The notes: generated by a model not told the origin, from the letters alone. 64,000 nt of DNA from Anaerococcus octavius (GCF_900445265.1 NZ_UFTA01000002.1:1550001-1614000), one strand, 5' to 3'; shown: positions 31,829-43,267, counted from the first letter of the stretch. Numbers and translations are program-made.

Positions 31829-32424
31829 TTGATTTCTCCTGTTCCATTAAAAATTTTTCTAATAACAGCAAACAAAACTGGTTTCATTTCATCAATAGAT
31901 AATATCGAATCTTCCATCAAGGCGCTTTTACAAGTAGACATCATAATATCAAATGTCATTGCCAAGATGTATAGCTGTTGAGATTCGCTATAAGACTTTG
32001 AAAATAAATTCTCATATTTATTAAGAATAAATTGTAAAGTAGAATCAGCTTCAGTAAGCATTCCATCATTTTCAATTTCAGCATATAAGGCACAAGTAAT
32101 ATTATTACTTAAAAGATCAAGCTCAAAAGGATTGGCAATTAGATAATCAATTATGTAATCTACAAAAGAAATATATCTTCCAACAGGATCTTTTCCTATA
32201 CAATTATTTTCAGCATTGATAATAATGTCCATAGCCTTATTGAGGACTATTTTCTCTTTTAAGTCATTTTTATCCGAGTAATACAGATAAAAAGTTCCAA
32301 GGCCGTAGCCAGATTCAGACATAATCTCACGAACAGATGCTTTGTCAGGGCCTTTTTCCTTAAAAACTCTAAGAGCAGCCTCCATGATGTCTGCTTTTTT
32401 CCCACTAACCTTATCAGTGGTCAT
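31825..32424 (-). CDS. TetR-family repressor of the MMPL operon
   Basis: The 199 residues begin with a TetR helix-turn-helix (IMEAALRVFKEKGPDKASVREI, then GYGLGTFYLYYSDKNDLKE; residues about 12-58), followed by a helical ligand-binding domain. It is the first gene of a three-gene operon. Two near-identical palindromes, TGAACATCGTTCA and TGAACAATGTTCA, flank the predicted promoter just upstream, so it probably represses itself and the transporter until a ligand binds. The ligand is unknown. Confidence 0.9.
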   Translation of the reverse strand: MTTDKVSGKKADIMEAALRVFKEKGPDKASVREIMSESGYGLGTFYLYYSDKNDLKEKIVLNKAMDIIINAENNCIGKDPVGRYISFVDYIIDYLIANPFELDLLSNNITCALYAEIENDGMLTEADSTLQFILNKYENLFSKSYSESQQLYILAMTFDIMMSTCKSALMEDSILSIDEMKPVLFAVIRKIFNGTGEIK

Positions 32425-32448
32425 ATAAAACCCCCTTTCTTAAAAAAA

Positions 32449-32461
32449 TGAACATCGTTCA
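32449..32461 (-). promoter_or_regulatory. TetR operator 1 (downstream of -10)
   Basis: TGAACATCGTTCA is a perfect 5-3-5 palindrome located between the predicted start of transcription and the tetR ribosome-binding site. It shares both half-sites with the second copy at 32494. Confidence 0.7.
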
Positions 32462-32493
32462 TCTGTTGTTACATTTTATATTTTACACCTAAA

Positions 32494-32506
32494 TGAACAA
32501 TGTTCA
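32494..32506 (-). promoter_or_regulatory. TetR operator 2 (overlapping -35)
   Basis: TGAACAATGTTCA is a perfect palindrome with the same TGAAC half-sites as operator 1, with centres 45 bp apart. On the minus strand it contains the candidate -35 TTGTTC, which lies 16 bases from TAAAAT, so bound repressor would block the polymerase. Confidence 0.7.
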
Positions 32507-32661
32507 ACTATGAAATAAAATTTTTTTGTCTTAATTGATTCTCTGCAATTTTAAGCATTATTATATAAAAAAAAGTATAAGGTAAAAATAAGGTGATCCC
32601 ATAAAGTTGAACCTAATACCAGGACTGGTAGTTATACTAGTTCTGGTATTTTATTATTCCT

Positions 32662-32681
32662 TTCCACCCATATGGGTGGAA
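32662..32681 (+). terminator. Palindromic hairpin inside the left end of the IS
   Basis: A perfect 20-base palindrome (half-site TTCCACCCAT) is followed on the plus strand by ATTTTTT, giving terminator-like sequence facing inward. It probably stopped outside transcripts from entering the element. Confidence 0.6.
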
Positions 32682-32689
32682 TTTTTTAT

Positions 32690-34058
<1,369 letters not shown>

Positions 34059-34164
34059 TAAAAAACTGACCTCCTTAAGTTGGTTTCTTAGTCCAACTTT
34101 TAGGGGTCAGTACAAGAATACTGTTTCGTATTTTTTTATTTGTAATTTAAAATTATATTTAATT

Positions 34165-35223
34165 TTATAAATCATCCTCAATTATAGAAGATTTTGAATA
34201 CGCTGAAACTTTTGCTTCGAAAAAGTCTGTTTTTACTTGGTTTGGATCTGCATATTCTTCTACCCATTTCATTGAATCTGGTACTTCATCGTATCCTTGA
34301 TAAAGATTGCCAAAACCTAATCCTTTTGCTCTTAGGTTTCCTAAATATTTAATATAATCTTCTATCATTTTACCATTTAATCCTACTATATTATCACCAA
34401 TAGCGTATTTTCCCCAAGCTATTTCTTGATCTACTCCTTCTTTTAGCATAGCTGTGTAATATTTTATATGTTCTTGTGTAAATAAGTCAGATCTTTCTTT
34501 TCTTAAATCATTTATTAATGATCTAAATAGCCATAAGTGTGTATTTTCATCTCTATTTATATATCTTATTTCTTGGACTGTTCCTGGCATTTTGCCATTA
34601 CGTCCTAGATTATAGAAAAATGAAAATCCTGAGTAAAAATAAATACCTTCTAGGATATAATTTGCAATTAAGGCTTTCATAAAGTTAAATTCGTCATCTT
34701 CTTCTAAAAAGTCATTGTATTGCTCACCTATATATTCATTCCTGTGCAATAAATGTTCATCATCTTTCCACATATATAAAATTTTTGTTCTTTCTTCTGG
34801 TGAACAAATAGTATCTAAAATATATGAATATGATTGTGAGTGGATAGACTCTTGATATGTTTGGATTGATAGGCAAAGATTTATTTCATTTGCTGTTATA
34901 TATGTTTGCAAATTTGGAAGATTTGCAGTTTGGATTGAATCAAGATAAGTCAAAAATGAAATTATCCTATCAAAGGCAAATTTTTCAGCATCATCTAGAT
35001 TTCTATAATCTTTAATGTCTTGGTTTAGATTAATTTCTTCTGGTATCCAAAAATTGTTCATAGCTTGACGGTACCAATCGCTTGTCCAAATGTATTTCAA
35101 ATTATTAAAGTCATTTAAGTTTGTAGTATTTCCTTGGATTATTTTTCTTTTGCCGAGATCTATATCTCCACCTTCATTAAAAATTCCACGTTTTTCAACT
35201 TCAGTTTTTTTACTATCTTCCAT
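34165..35223 (-). CDS. nrdB: Class I ribonucleotide reductase small subunit NrdB
   Basis: The 352-residue ferritin-like subunit holds the diiron site and radical that start ribonucleotide reduction. The iron ligands can be placed as Asp95, Glu125, His128, Glu192, Glu226 and His229, and the radical tyrosine as Tyr132 in ESIHSQSY, four residues after His128 as in Escherichia coli NrdB. The gene lies about 14 kb from nrdA (49592-52120) on the same strand, though the two are normally adjacent. A weak promoter (TTTACT, 17 bases, TACAGT) precedes it. AGGAG sits close to the ATG at 35223. Confidence 0.93.
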   Translation of the reverse strand: MEDSKKTEVEKRGIFNEGGDIDLGKRKIIQGNTTNLNDFNNLKYIWTSDWYRQAMNNFWIPEEINLNQDIKDYRNLDDAEKFAFDRIISFLTYLDSIQTANLPNLQTYITANEINLCLSIQTYQESIHSQSYSYILDTICSPEERTKILYMWKDDEHLLHRNEYIGEQYNDFLEEDDEFNFMKALIANYILEGIYFYSGFSFFYNLGRNGKMPGTVQEIRYINRDENTHLWLFRSLINDLRKERSDLFTQEHIKYYTAMLKEGVDQEIAWGKYAIGDNIVGLNGKMIEDYIKYLGNLRAKGLGFGNLYQGYDEVPDSMKWVEEYADPNQVKTDFFEAKVSAYSKSSIIEDDL

Positions 35224-35295
35224 TGTGCTCTCCTTATTTTATGTCTGCTAGTTTCACTGTACCTTTATTGGGAATAAGAGTAAAAATTTAAAATA

Positions 35296-35326
35296 AAAAC
35301 CTCCTAGCTTTTTACTAAGAGGTTTT
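35296..35326 (-). terminator. Terminator after the giant protease gene
   Basis: AAAACCTC and GAGGTTTT, with an inner TAG/CTA pairing, form a stem around a short A-rich loop. On the minus strand it is followed by TTTTTATTTT. It separates the secreted-protein operon from nrdB. Confidence 0.8.
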
Positions 35327-35337
35327 AAATATTACTT

Positions 35338-38300
35338 TTAATCTAAATTTACATCATAGATGGCAGGTACTTGGTTAGATTTAATGTCACTTGAATATTG
35401 AGTCTTTACACATCTATCTAAGACATATTTTAGATCGTTGTTATCTTGATATTTTTTTATAAAGATAACTTTCGAATTTTTATCAACAGCTATAATTGTA
35501 TTATTAACTCTGTTATTTAAATACGCGAGTACTGATCCATTTGTATAAATATCTCCTAAATCTAAATTATGAGCTTTTATAGAGTCATTTAATATTTTTG
35601 GACTTGCTGCATAATTTAAAAGTTCTATTGAAAAATCTTCACTTACGTATTGGTGAGCATTATTCCACATTTGAAATGAACTTTCTTCTTTGTAATTTCC
35701 TAAAAGATAAATTGTTAAATCTTTATCGCCTATGTCAGAAATTTTTTTATAAGTGCTGTCATTTCTTAGAAGATTTATGTTTTTTATATCTCTACCATAA
35801 AATTTTTGATTTTGATTTTTTTCTTCAGCTGAAAGTCCATCGTAATCTCCCCTATTTTCTCTTTGGTTAAAAGTTATAGGAAAATTACTTGCTAATTCTT
35901 CACTATTTGCAGGAGCTATATATTGTGGCTCGTGATCTTTATTGTCACTTGATATTACTTCACTTGATATTGGTGGGAAATCATCAGATCCATCTTCTGC
36001 TGAATATTTTGTTTTTAGCGCTCTATTTACTAAAGATTCTACATCTTCATTTGTAGCATATCTTTTTACAAATAATAATTTTCCATCTTCGTCAGTTACA
36101 ACTACATATGGTGATGAAACTTCTTTATCAAAATCAAATTTTGCTCCACCATAGTAGAAATTATTTTTTATATCGTTCATATCATAGGATTTAAACATAT
36201 AGTTTAGATCGTCGATTGCCTTATAATTTGAAATCTTAACTAGATTTATATTATCTGTATTTAGGTAAGCTGAATTTTTCCACATTATTCTAGATTTATT
36301 ATCCTGTGGAGATCCTACTAACATAACATTTACTTTTTTATCTAAGAAATCTTTAATATAAATATTTTCTTCATCCATACTATTCATCATATAAAGATTC
36401 ATATCCTTACCGTAGTATTTTTTGTTGACATCTTTTTCGTTTGGCTCAAAGATTCTATAGTCCCCTCTTTCACTACGTTGGTTAAAGGACATTGGATAAA
36501 TTTTATTTGGATCATCTTCTTTTTTAGGAATTTCATTTAGCACATCGTAGTTGCCAATATCTTTATAAGAATCAGTTATAGTTTGGTTAACTGCGCTTGT
36601 ATTTAAAGTCCTATCTATAACATATTTTATGTCTTCGTTAGACTTATATTCTTTACTAAATAAAAATCTTTGATTTTTATCAATTACTACTATTGTTGGT
36701 TTTTGTACATTAAATAGTGTATTGTATGAAGCTGATACATAAATATCTTTTTTTACATCATATAAACTTTTAAATCTTGCTTTTTCAGCATTTATAGCTG
36801 TTTGACTACCTAGATAGGAAACATTTATTAAATCATAATCACCATCAGCAATGTATTGAGCATTATCCCACATTTTAATAGTTTCATCTTTTCTATAATC
36901 ACCTAGTAGAAGAATTTTTATATCTTTTTTGGAAATTTTATTTAATTTCACTCTACTATTGTCAGATTTTATAAGAACTGCTTTTGAAAAATCATTGGCA
37001 TATTTGCTATTAAATTTCATTTCCTCATCGCTCATGCCCTTATAATCTCCTCTTTTCTTTCTTTGATCAAAAGAAATTGGATAATTATTTGAGAAATTAT
37101 CTAGGCTTAAAGCCTTGTAATTATCATTATCAGCATAATATCCATTTAACATATTAAATCTTCTTAGTAATTCATAATTAGATTTATATGGGAATACATT
37201 TATTACTGCTCCGTTTTTATCTAAAACAACTACTTGGTTTTTATTTGATCTAAATTGTCCATTTAGTGAGTTTCCTCTATAGAAAGAATCTTTATAAAGT
37301 TTACCGCTACTGATAGTTTCAAGGTCTTTTGCACTTGCATTTGTAACTACATTTACAAAGTTAAAGGCCTTATTATCTATATTTGAGGAATTTTCAAACA
37401 TTTTTCTAGAGTTTTTATCAATCCTATCTCCCATCAGAAAAATACTTGGACGTTTTTTATCGATGATGTCTCCTATTTTTATAGGCTTATTATCTTTGTC
37501 ATATAAAACTAGATTGTTGTAGGTATTACCATATCTAGCTTTTAGATTTATCATAGTAAGATTATCTGTTGTCTCGAAAAATCCTAGGGCATTCGCACCT
37601 TCAAATGACAGTGGGAAGTTTTGTCCTTTTACTTCTACATCTATAGGATTTTTTGGTTTTTCTGACTCTGAATCAGGATCTGGACTTGGTTTTGGATCTG
37701 GTTTATGGTCTGGCTCTGAATCAGGATCTGGATTTATAGGCTCATCACCAAGTTGTACTTCTAAATCTTTTTTGTATTCTTTAAATCCTTCTCTGTTTAT
37801 TCTTACCTTTATTTTATACTTGCCAAGGCTATTTTCATCAGAAGTTGGGAATGATATTTTTATATTACCCTTAGCATCTGAAGTTGCTGATTTATTAAAT
37901 ATTTCTTTTTGACTTGGATCTATTAAAACTGCACTTGCTGTGGCTTTATCTAGTAAAGAATTATTTAAATCTTTTGCAACAATACTTAAGTTTATGCTAT
38001 CTCCCAAATCGTATTTGCTTTTGTTAGTAGAAATATCTGCCTTCATTTGTAAAAGATCTGGAGTATTTGCATCTACTATTTCATATTCTAAGAATTTGAA
38101 AGTATTTTTGTAATCTGCATCTAACAATTCTACTTTTAATTTATATTTTCCTAGAGAAGTTTTATCATTGGTTCCTATCTTAAAAATATGTCTACCATTT
38201 TTATCCGTTTGCCTATTGTAGGATACACTCCTGCCAAAAGGATCTACCAAGGTGTATTTGATATTTCTATTTGCAAGAGCTTTTCCTGTTTTGCTATCTT

Positions 38301-41300
38301 TAATTTCTACATTTGTTTCTACAACTTCTTTGCGTTTTATGCGAGCACTTGGAATGCTGATAGAAATATTTGCCTTGCCGTTACTATTTACTTCTACATT
38401 TGGGTCTACATTTGTATCTACGATTTTTATATTTTGCTTAGCTAGGATTTCTTTAATATTATCAAAATCTTTTTCATCTATAAGATTTACTATTCTACCA
38501 TCTTCGTTTAGAACTAAAATTTTATTTCCCTTACCAAGTTTTAATTTTCCATTGCGAAGATTGTTTTCACTATCGATAGCACTATATGATATAAGTCGTT
38601 TCAAATTATTTTCTTTTAAATAGTCTATATCTAATTTTGGACTTATTCTCATAAAGTTATATGAATCGTGAGATAATTTTGCAAATTTTTCTAAGCTTGG
38701 GTCTTTTTCTCCTGCAAATAATACTAAGCTTGGCTTATCTAGATCAAAATTATCGCCTATCATTTGGTCTTTACCTGCAAAGTCTTTTACATTTTCTGCT
38801 AAAATATTTTTGCCGTATAGGTTTTTAATGATTTTTTCATTTTCTAAGTCACCCTTTAAGTGGTCAAAATATGCATTTTTCTTTGCAGTATCGTAAGGTG
38901 CAAAGTTATCAGCCTTTTCTTTGCTTGCTATATTGAAAACAACAGCTGAATTTGTGTCTTTATAGCCATCTTTACTTGCTTTTGCAATAATTTTATATTT
39001 ACCTGGATAGGTATTATCAGCAAGTTTTATTTTTAAATTTGCTTCTCCCAAATTGTCTGTTTTTATTTCACCGCTATCTAAAACTGTATTAGCAAGGTCA
39101 AGAATTTTATATGCTACATTTGCTTTTGCAATATAGTTATTATTTGTATCTAATGATTTTAATTGGAAAGCTAGTTCATTTTTAGGATTATAAATTTCTT
39201 TTTCTCTTTTTATAGTTAAAGCAAGGTTTTTGTTGTAGGAATCATTATCTATATCAGCTATCTTGATATATTCTTCCATGCCTTCTTCAATGACACGGAC
39301 TGATTTAAATCCTTTTGATTTTAGTTCTTTTAAAACGTCATCATTACTTGCTTTGTTGCAAACTACAAATAACTTAGAGTTTTTGCTAATGCTATCTAAG
39401 AAAACATCAAAATCTTTATCATTATAGTCAAGGTTAAATGAATCTTTGATATGAGCTCTGTCAAAGGATGATTTTGCCCTTATATCTAGAATAAATGGTT
39501 TATTTTTCTCAATATAAGCACCTACATCATTTGCCTTTATTTTGCCAATGTATTCCTCGCTAGTTTTTTCAATAGATTTATTAGTTACAAAAATCACTTG
39601 GCGAAGTTTTTTACTTTCGAATTTATCTTTTGAAATATCAAAGTTAAGAATGTATTTACCTTCATTTTCTAAATTTACATCAAAAGATAGATGACCATCT
39701 TTGTCTGTTTTTAAATTTTCTTGATTTTTGCCAGTTTTACTTGCAATAGCTACTTTAACATATGCATCATCTACTTTATTGCCCTTTTCATCTTCTAGAT
39801 CTAGATTTACCTTTGCCTTAGCTAAATCTTCATAGACTTTTTTGTCAGTAGTAACTTTTGCTTTTAATTTTGTTAGTTTTGGTCTTTCTTTTGCTACAAA
39901 ACTTACTGTTTTTGCAAGAGACTTGTAATTTGATTTTTCTGCCTTAAAGCTTACTTCATATTTTCCAGGTATTAATTTTAAATTGTAAGCCCAATTAGCT
40001 TTTCCCTTATCATCTGTTTTACTTCTATCTACAATCACCTTGCCATCTGGTGTTTTTATAGAAATATTTACATCAGCATTTTTTACAGTATTGCCGAATT
40101 CATCCAAACTTATTAATGAAATTTCTGGTTTTTCGTCTACAAAGTATTGGTCTTTTTTATTTTTTGCATCTACTGTTAGTTCTTTATAATCAGGATTGTC
40201 TTCACCAAATCTTATTTTATAATTAGACTTTGTTGACGGATAATTATATGCAGTTGCATAAGCACTTATAGAATATTCTCCAGCTGATGTATAGGCTTTT
40301 GGTGTCATATAAATAAATACATAGCCATTATAATCAGTAACCTTTTTGATTTTGGTTTCTTTTTGGTTTGGATCTACTATACTTAGTTCCACAGATGCAT
40401 TTCTTTTTGGCTTGTTATTTTCATCCTTTACTTGAACTTTTATATAAGCTGATTCGTTTAGCTTATAATCTTTTTTAGCTGATTCAAAGGAGATATTTAG
40501 GTATTTACCTTCTTTTTTTACAAAGAAAGTATCAGATTTTTCTATATCATAATATCCATCTTTAAAGGCAGTTGCGTCTACTTTGTACATACCAGTTGCA
40601 TTTTTGTCTGTTATGTCCATAGAAAATGCTGCTTTACCTTCTTGATCTGTTTTTAAATCTAATTCGTAAGATTTTTGATTTGGATCAGTTATAGTTAATC
40701 TAACATTTGCATCTGAAATTGCCTTTCCTTCATGGCTAACTTTAAAAGTCATATCTACACTTTCTTTATCAGCCATATACTCATCTTTTGCCATATCTAT
40801 GTCAAAATCAAGTTTTGCCATTTCAGCTGTATTTCTATCTACTAGTAGATCTAGATTTTCAGTAAATGGATCAAATCCACTTAGGCTTGCATCTACTTTT
40901 AAATTATAGTTACCTTCCTCTGTAAAATTATCTTTTGATAAATCAAAAATTGCTTCTCCGTCTTTGTTTGTATAAAGATTTTTCTTTATTTCTTTATTTG
41001 ATGGAGTAGTTATTGTTAGATTTACTTTTGCGTATCTTTTTATTTCTCCATATTTGTCGCAAACTTTTGAAACAAGTTTTACACTATCATTTGGTCTGAT
41101 CTTATCTTTATCCAAACTATTTGTAACAAATAATGGGTTTTCTATACTTGGAGCGAAATCTTTACTTTCTACATTAAAGGTATTTATACCAATTAATTTA
41201 TCTTTGTAATAAATATTTATTCTATATTTACCAATGGCAGCACTATTATCAAGTCTTACATTAAAATTAGCTTCACCTGTTAGATTTGTTTTTAAATCGT

Positions 41301-43251
41301 ATTTAAATTTTTGATTGTGACTAGTTACTATTTCACAAACTATATCTTTATTTACTATTTGGTTATTATCTTGGTCTTTTAGACCTATATTTATACCTAC
41401 TTGTTCTCCTTGCAAGTAGCTTTGCTTTTCTGAATGTATATTTGCTTTAAATTCTGCATTTGATTCATCTACTTTTATTCTCATAGTATCAAAAACTTTG
41501 CTAGAATTTTTAGCTTTTGCAGTTATAACGCATTCACCATAGCCAATCGCTTTGACTTTACCAGCTTTATCTACTTCACAAACCGTTCTATCGGAGCTTT
41601 CCCATCTTAAATCACTTGCTTTTACATCTGCAGGTTTTATAGCAACTGGAAGAGAAACTTCATCTCCGATTTTCATTAATTTTTCTTTTTCTTTAAAATT
41701 TATAGACTCGATTTTTTGACTTTGGTCGTCATTTTCATCAATATGGTCAGCATCGGTAGTAAAAGCTTTTAGTGATACATTTGCATTTGGGATTTGATCG
41801 GTAAGATCAGTCCATTTTTCGCCTTCTTTACTTACAAAAGATTGACCTGGATCAGCGGTAACTTTTGAAGAAAAGCCTTTGATTGGTCTTTCTATTGGTA
41901 TAGGATATTTATATCCTGGAGTTTTCATTCTGACAATTACTGCAAATTTAGATCCTTTTGGTATAAAAGTATCTTCTACTTTTACTTTTTCATAACCTGC
42001 AAATTCCATTTTACCTGTTTTTATACTTGTTTTATCAGTTAGTCCGCCGTTATTTTCTATATTTGTATTTACAAAAACTTCGTATTCGGCATTATTTGCA
42101 GATGTCCACAAGCCTACATTTGTTAAATATGTATCTTCTTTCACTGGACCAAATACATTTGCATAGTAAGACTCTTCCCCAAGACCTACTTGGCTAGTCA
42201 TGCCTAGTTTGTCGTATTGCCAAATTTTTTCGTTTGGATTTAAATCTTTTAGAATATATTGGGAGTTCTGAGTTCCTATATTTTTGTCATAATATGAAAC
42301 ATAGTAGTAACCACCTTGGGTACCCCAATTTGTTCCCCATGAGTTTTTACAAATCCAAGCACCATCACCTTGTGGAGTTGTTTTAAAATTTTTTCTACTA
42401 TAGTCATCATCCCAACCAACAATGGTTATAGCGTGATTTGGAGCTTGACCTCCGTTATAATAATGAGCCATAGTTTTTTTATTTAAATAATCATCTCCAC
42501 CCATTACAGCTGAGTAAATACCGCCATTTTCCATGATCATTCTCTTTAAAACATCATTATCGGTAGCATCTCTTTTGTCTGGTAAAAAGTAGGCACGTGT
42601 AAGTTCTTTTGCTACTGGCAAATCTTCTGGAGAATTTCCGTTAAAAATATCGTATGGGTCATCTTTTTCTAAAACAGGACCAGATCTACGTGCTAAGTAG
42701 GCAGAAGAAACTGTTCTTGTTCCACCTTCGCTAGGACCCCAGTCAAAACCATGAGTATTTCTCATATGTTTTTCAGAAAAATCCATTCTCTCATCAGGTA
42801 GTAAAACTGATTCGGCAGATCCATAAGTTGCAAATGCCCAACAAGATCCATTTGGTCCTTGGTCTTTTACACTTGTAACTTTCCCTTCATCTCTTAGATC
42901 ATATTTATTACTAATCGTAAAAAAGTTATTAAATCTGCTATATCTTCTTGGCAAAGTTTTCTTTTTTGCTTTACTATCTATAGAACTATAATTTGTATAT
43001 ATATCGTAAGGGTCTTTTTTTATCGGATTATCTTTTTGATCTTCGTTATTAAATTTATCATTTAATATTGACTTTTCGTATAAGTCAGCATCTTCCTTGT
43101 TTGGATTTATATTTTTGTCTACTTCATTAAATTCTACTAAGTCGTTACTTTGGTTTTTATTATTTTCTCCCGTCGCAAATGATGGGTAAGCTATTTGCGT
43201 AATCATGGATAAAGATAAGATTACAGAAAAAATTTTAGCTTTGTTTTTCAT
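35338..43251 (-). CDS. Giant secreted papain-like (C1) protease with Ig-like, rhodanese and thioredoxin-like repeats
   Basis: ATG 43249-43251 follows AGGGAG; an upstream start at 43305 lacks a site. The 2637 residues open with a signal peptide. The C1 peptidase (about 115-335) has Gln131 and Cys137 in KDQGPNGSCWAF, His273 in NHAITIVGWDD and Asn303 in KNSWGTNWG. A lectin-like region (about 345-505) and a Big_2-type Ig domain (about 512-595) follow, then about nine Ig/MG2-like repeats of ~100 residues. Among these sit a rhodanese-like domain with Cys1298 and a cysteine-free thioredoxin-like unit (about 1455-1605). After a Pro/Asp linker (1839-1867) come four more thioredoxin-like units. Units 2-4 open with an RGDY motif (Arg2067, Arg2262, Arg2467). 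No LPXTG is present. Probably secreted, acting on host or peptide substrates; target unknown. Confidence 0.85.
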   Translation of the reverse strand: MKNKAKIFSVILSLSMITQIAYPSFATGENNKNQSNDLVEFNEVDKNINPNKEDADLYEKSILNDKFNNEDQKDNPIKKDPYDIYTNYSSIDSKAKKKTLPRRYSRFNNFFTISNKYDLRDEGKVTSVKDQGPNGSCWAFATYGSAESVLLPDERMDFSEKHMRNTHGFDWGPSEGGTRTVSSAYLARRSGPVLEKDDPYDIFNGNSPEDLPVAKELTRAYFLPDKRDATDNDVLKRMIMENGGIYSAVMGGDDYLNKKTMAHYYNGGQAPNHAITIVGWDDDYSRKNFKTTPQGDGAWICKNSWGTNWGTQGGYYYVSYYDKNIGTQNSQYILKDLNPNEKIWQYDKLGMTSQVGLGEESYYANVFGPVKEDTYLTNVGLWTSANNAEYEVFVNTNIENNGGLTDKTSIKTGKMEFAGYEKVKVEDTFIPKGSKFAVIVRMKTPGYKYPIPIERPIKGFSSKVTADPGQSFVSKEGEKWTDLTDQIPNANVSLKAFTTDADHIDENDDQSQKIESINFKEKEKLMKIGDEVSLPVAIKPADVKASDLRWESSDRTVCEVDKAGKVKAIGYGECVITAKAKNSSKVFDTMRIKVDESNAEFKANIHSEKQSYLQGEQVGINIGLKDQDNNQIVNKDIVCEIVTSHNQKFKYDLKTNLTGEANFNVRLDNSAAIGKYRINIYYKDKLIGINTFNVESKDFAPSIENPLFVTNSLDKDKIRPNDSVKLVSKVCDKYGEIKRYAKVNLTITTPSNKEIKKNLYTNKDGEAIFDLSKDNFTEEGNYNLKVDASLSGFDPFTENLDLLVDRNTAEMAKLDFDIDMAKDEYMADKESVDMTFKVSHEGKAISDANVRLTITDPNQKSYELDLKTDQEGKAAFSMDITDKNATGMYKVDATAFKDGYYDIEKSDTFFVKKEGKYLNISFESAKKDYKLNESAYIKVQVKDENNKPKRNASVELSIVDPNQKETKIKKVTDYNGYVFIYMTPKAYTSAGEYSISAYATAYNYPSTKSNYKIRFGEDNPDYKELTVDAKNKKDQYFVDEKPEISLISLDEFGNTVKNADVNISIKTPDGKVIVDRSKTDDKGKANWAYNLKLIPGKYEVSFKAEKSNYKSLAKTVSFVAKERPKLTKLKAKVTTDKKVYEDLAKAKVNLDLEDEKGNKVDDAYVKVAIASKTGKNQENLKTDKDGHLSFDVNLENEGKYILNFDISKDKFESKKLRQVIFVTNKSIEKTSEEYIGKIKANDVGAYIEKNKPFILDIRAKSSFDRAHIKDSFNLDYNDKDFDVFLDSISKNSKLFVVCNKASNDDVLKELKSKGFKSVRVIEEGMEEYIKIADIDNDSYNKNLALTIKREKEIYNPKNELAFQLKSLDTNNNYIAKANVAYKILDLANTVLDSGEIKTDNLGEANLKIKLADNTYPGKYKIIAKASKDGYKDTNSAVVFNIASKEKADNFAPYDTAKKNAYFDHLKGDLENEKIIKNLYGKNILAENVKDFAGKDQMIGDNFDLDKPSLVLFAGEKDPSLEKFAKLSHDSYNFMRISPKLDIDYLKENNLKRLISYSAIDSENNLRNGKLKLGKGNKILVLNEDGRIVNLIDEKDFDNIKEILAKQNIKIVDTNVDPNVEVNSNGKANISISIPSARIKRKEVVETNVEIKDSKTGKALANRNIKYTLVDPFGRSVSYNRQTDKNGRHIFKIGTNDKTSLGKYKLKVELLDADYKNTFKFLEYEIVDANTPDLLQMKADISTNKSKYDLGDSINLSIVAKDLNNSLLDKATASAVLIDPSQKEIFNKSATSDAKGNIKISFPTSDENSLGKYKIKVRINREGFKEYKKDLEVQLGDEPINPDPDSEPDHKPDPKPSPDPDSESEKPKNPIDVEVKGQNFPLSFEGANALGFFETTDNLTMINLKARYGNTYNNLVLYDKDNKPIKIGDIIDKKRPSIFLMGDRIDKNSRKMFENSSNIDNKAFNFVNVVTNASAKDLETISSGKLYKDSFYRGNSLNGQFRSNKNQVVVLDKNGAVINVFPYKSNYELLRRFNMLNGYYADNDNYKALSLDNFSNNYPISFDQRKKRGDYKGMSDEEMKFNSKYANDFSKAVLIKSDNSRVKLNKISKKDIKILLLGDYRKDETIKMWDNAQYIADGDYDLINVSYLGSQTAINAEKARFKSLYDVKKDIYVSASYNTLFNVQKPTIVVIDKNQRFLFSKEYKSNEDIKYVIDRTLNTSAVNQTITDSYKDIGNYDVLNEIPKKEDDPNKIYPMSFNQRSERGDYRIFEPNEKDVNKKYYGKDMNLYMMNSMDEENIYIKDFLDKKVNVMLVGSPQDNKSRIMWKNSAYLNTDNINLVKISNYKAIDDLNYMFKSYDMNDIKNNFYYGGAKFDFDKEVSSPYVVVTDEDGKLLFVKRYATNEDVESLVNRALKTKYSAEDGSDDFPPISSEVISSDNKDHEPQYIAPANSEELASNFPITFNQRENRGDYDGLSAEEKNQNQKFYGRDIKNINLLRNDSTYKKISDIGDKDLTIYLLGNYKEESSFQMWNNAHQYVSEDFSIELLNYAASPKILNDSIKAHNLDLGDIYTNGSVLAYLNNRVNNTIIAVDKNSKVIFIKKYQDNNDLKYVLDRCVKTQYSSDIKSNQVPAIYDVNLD

Positions 43252-43267
43252 TTTTTTCTCCCTTAAT

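Noticed and set aside
38188-38623. Overlapping plus-strand frames opposite the giant protease
   Set aside because: AT-rich antisense frames, Phe/Ile-rich without start signals; the minus-strand frame is clearly real.
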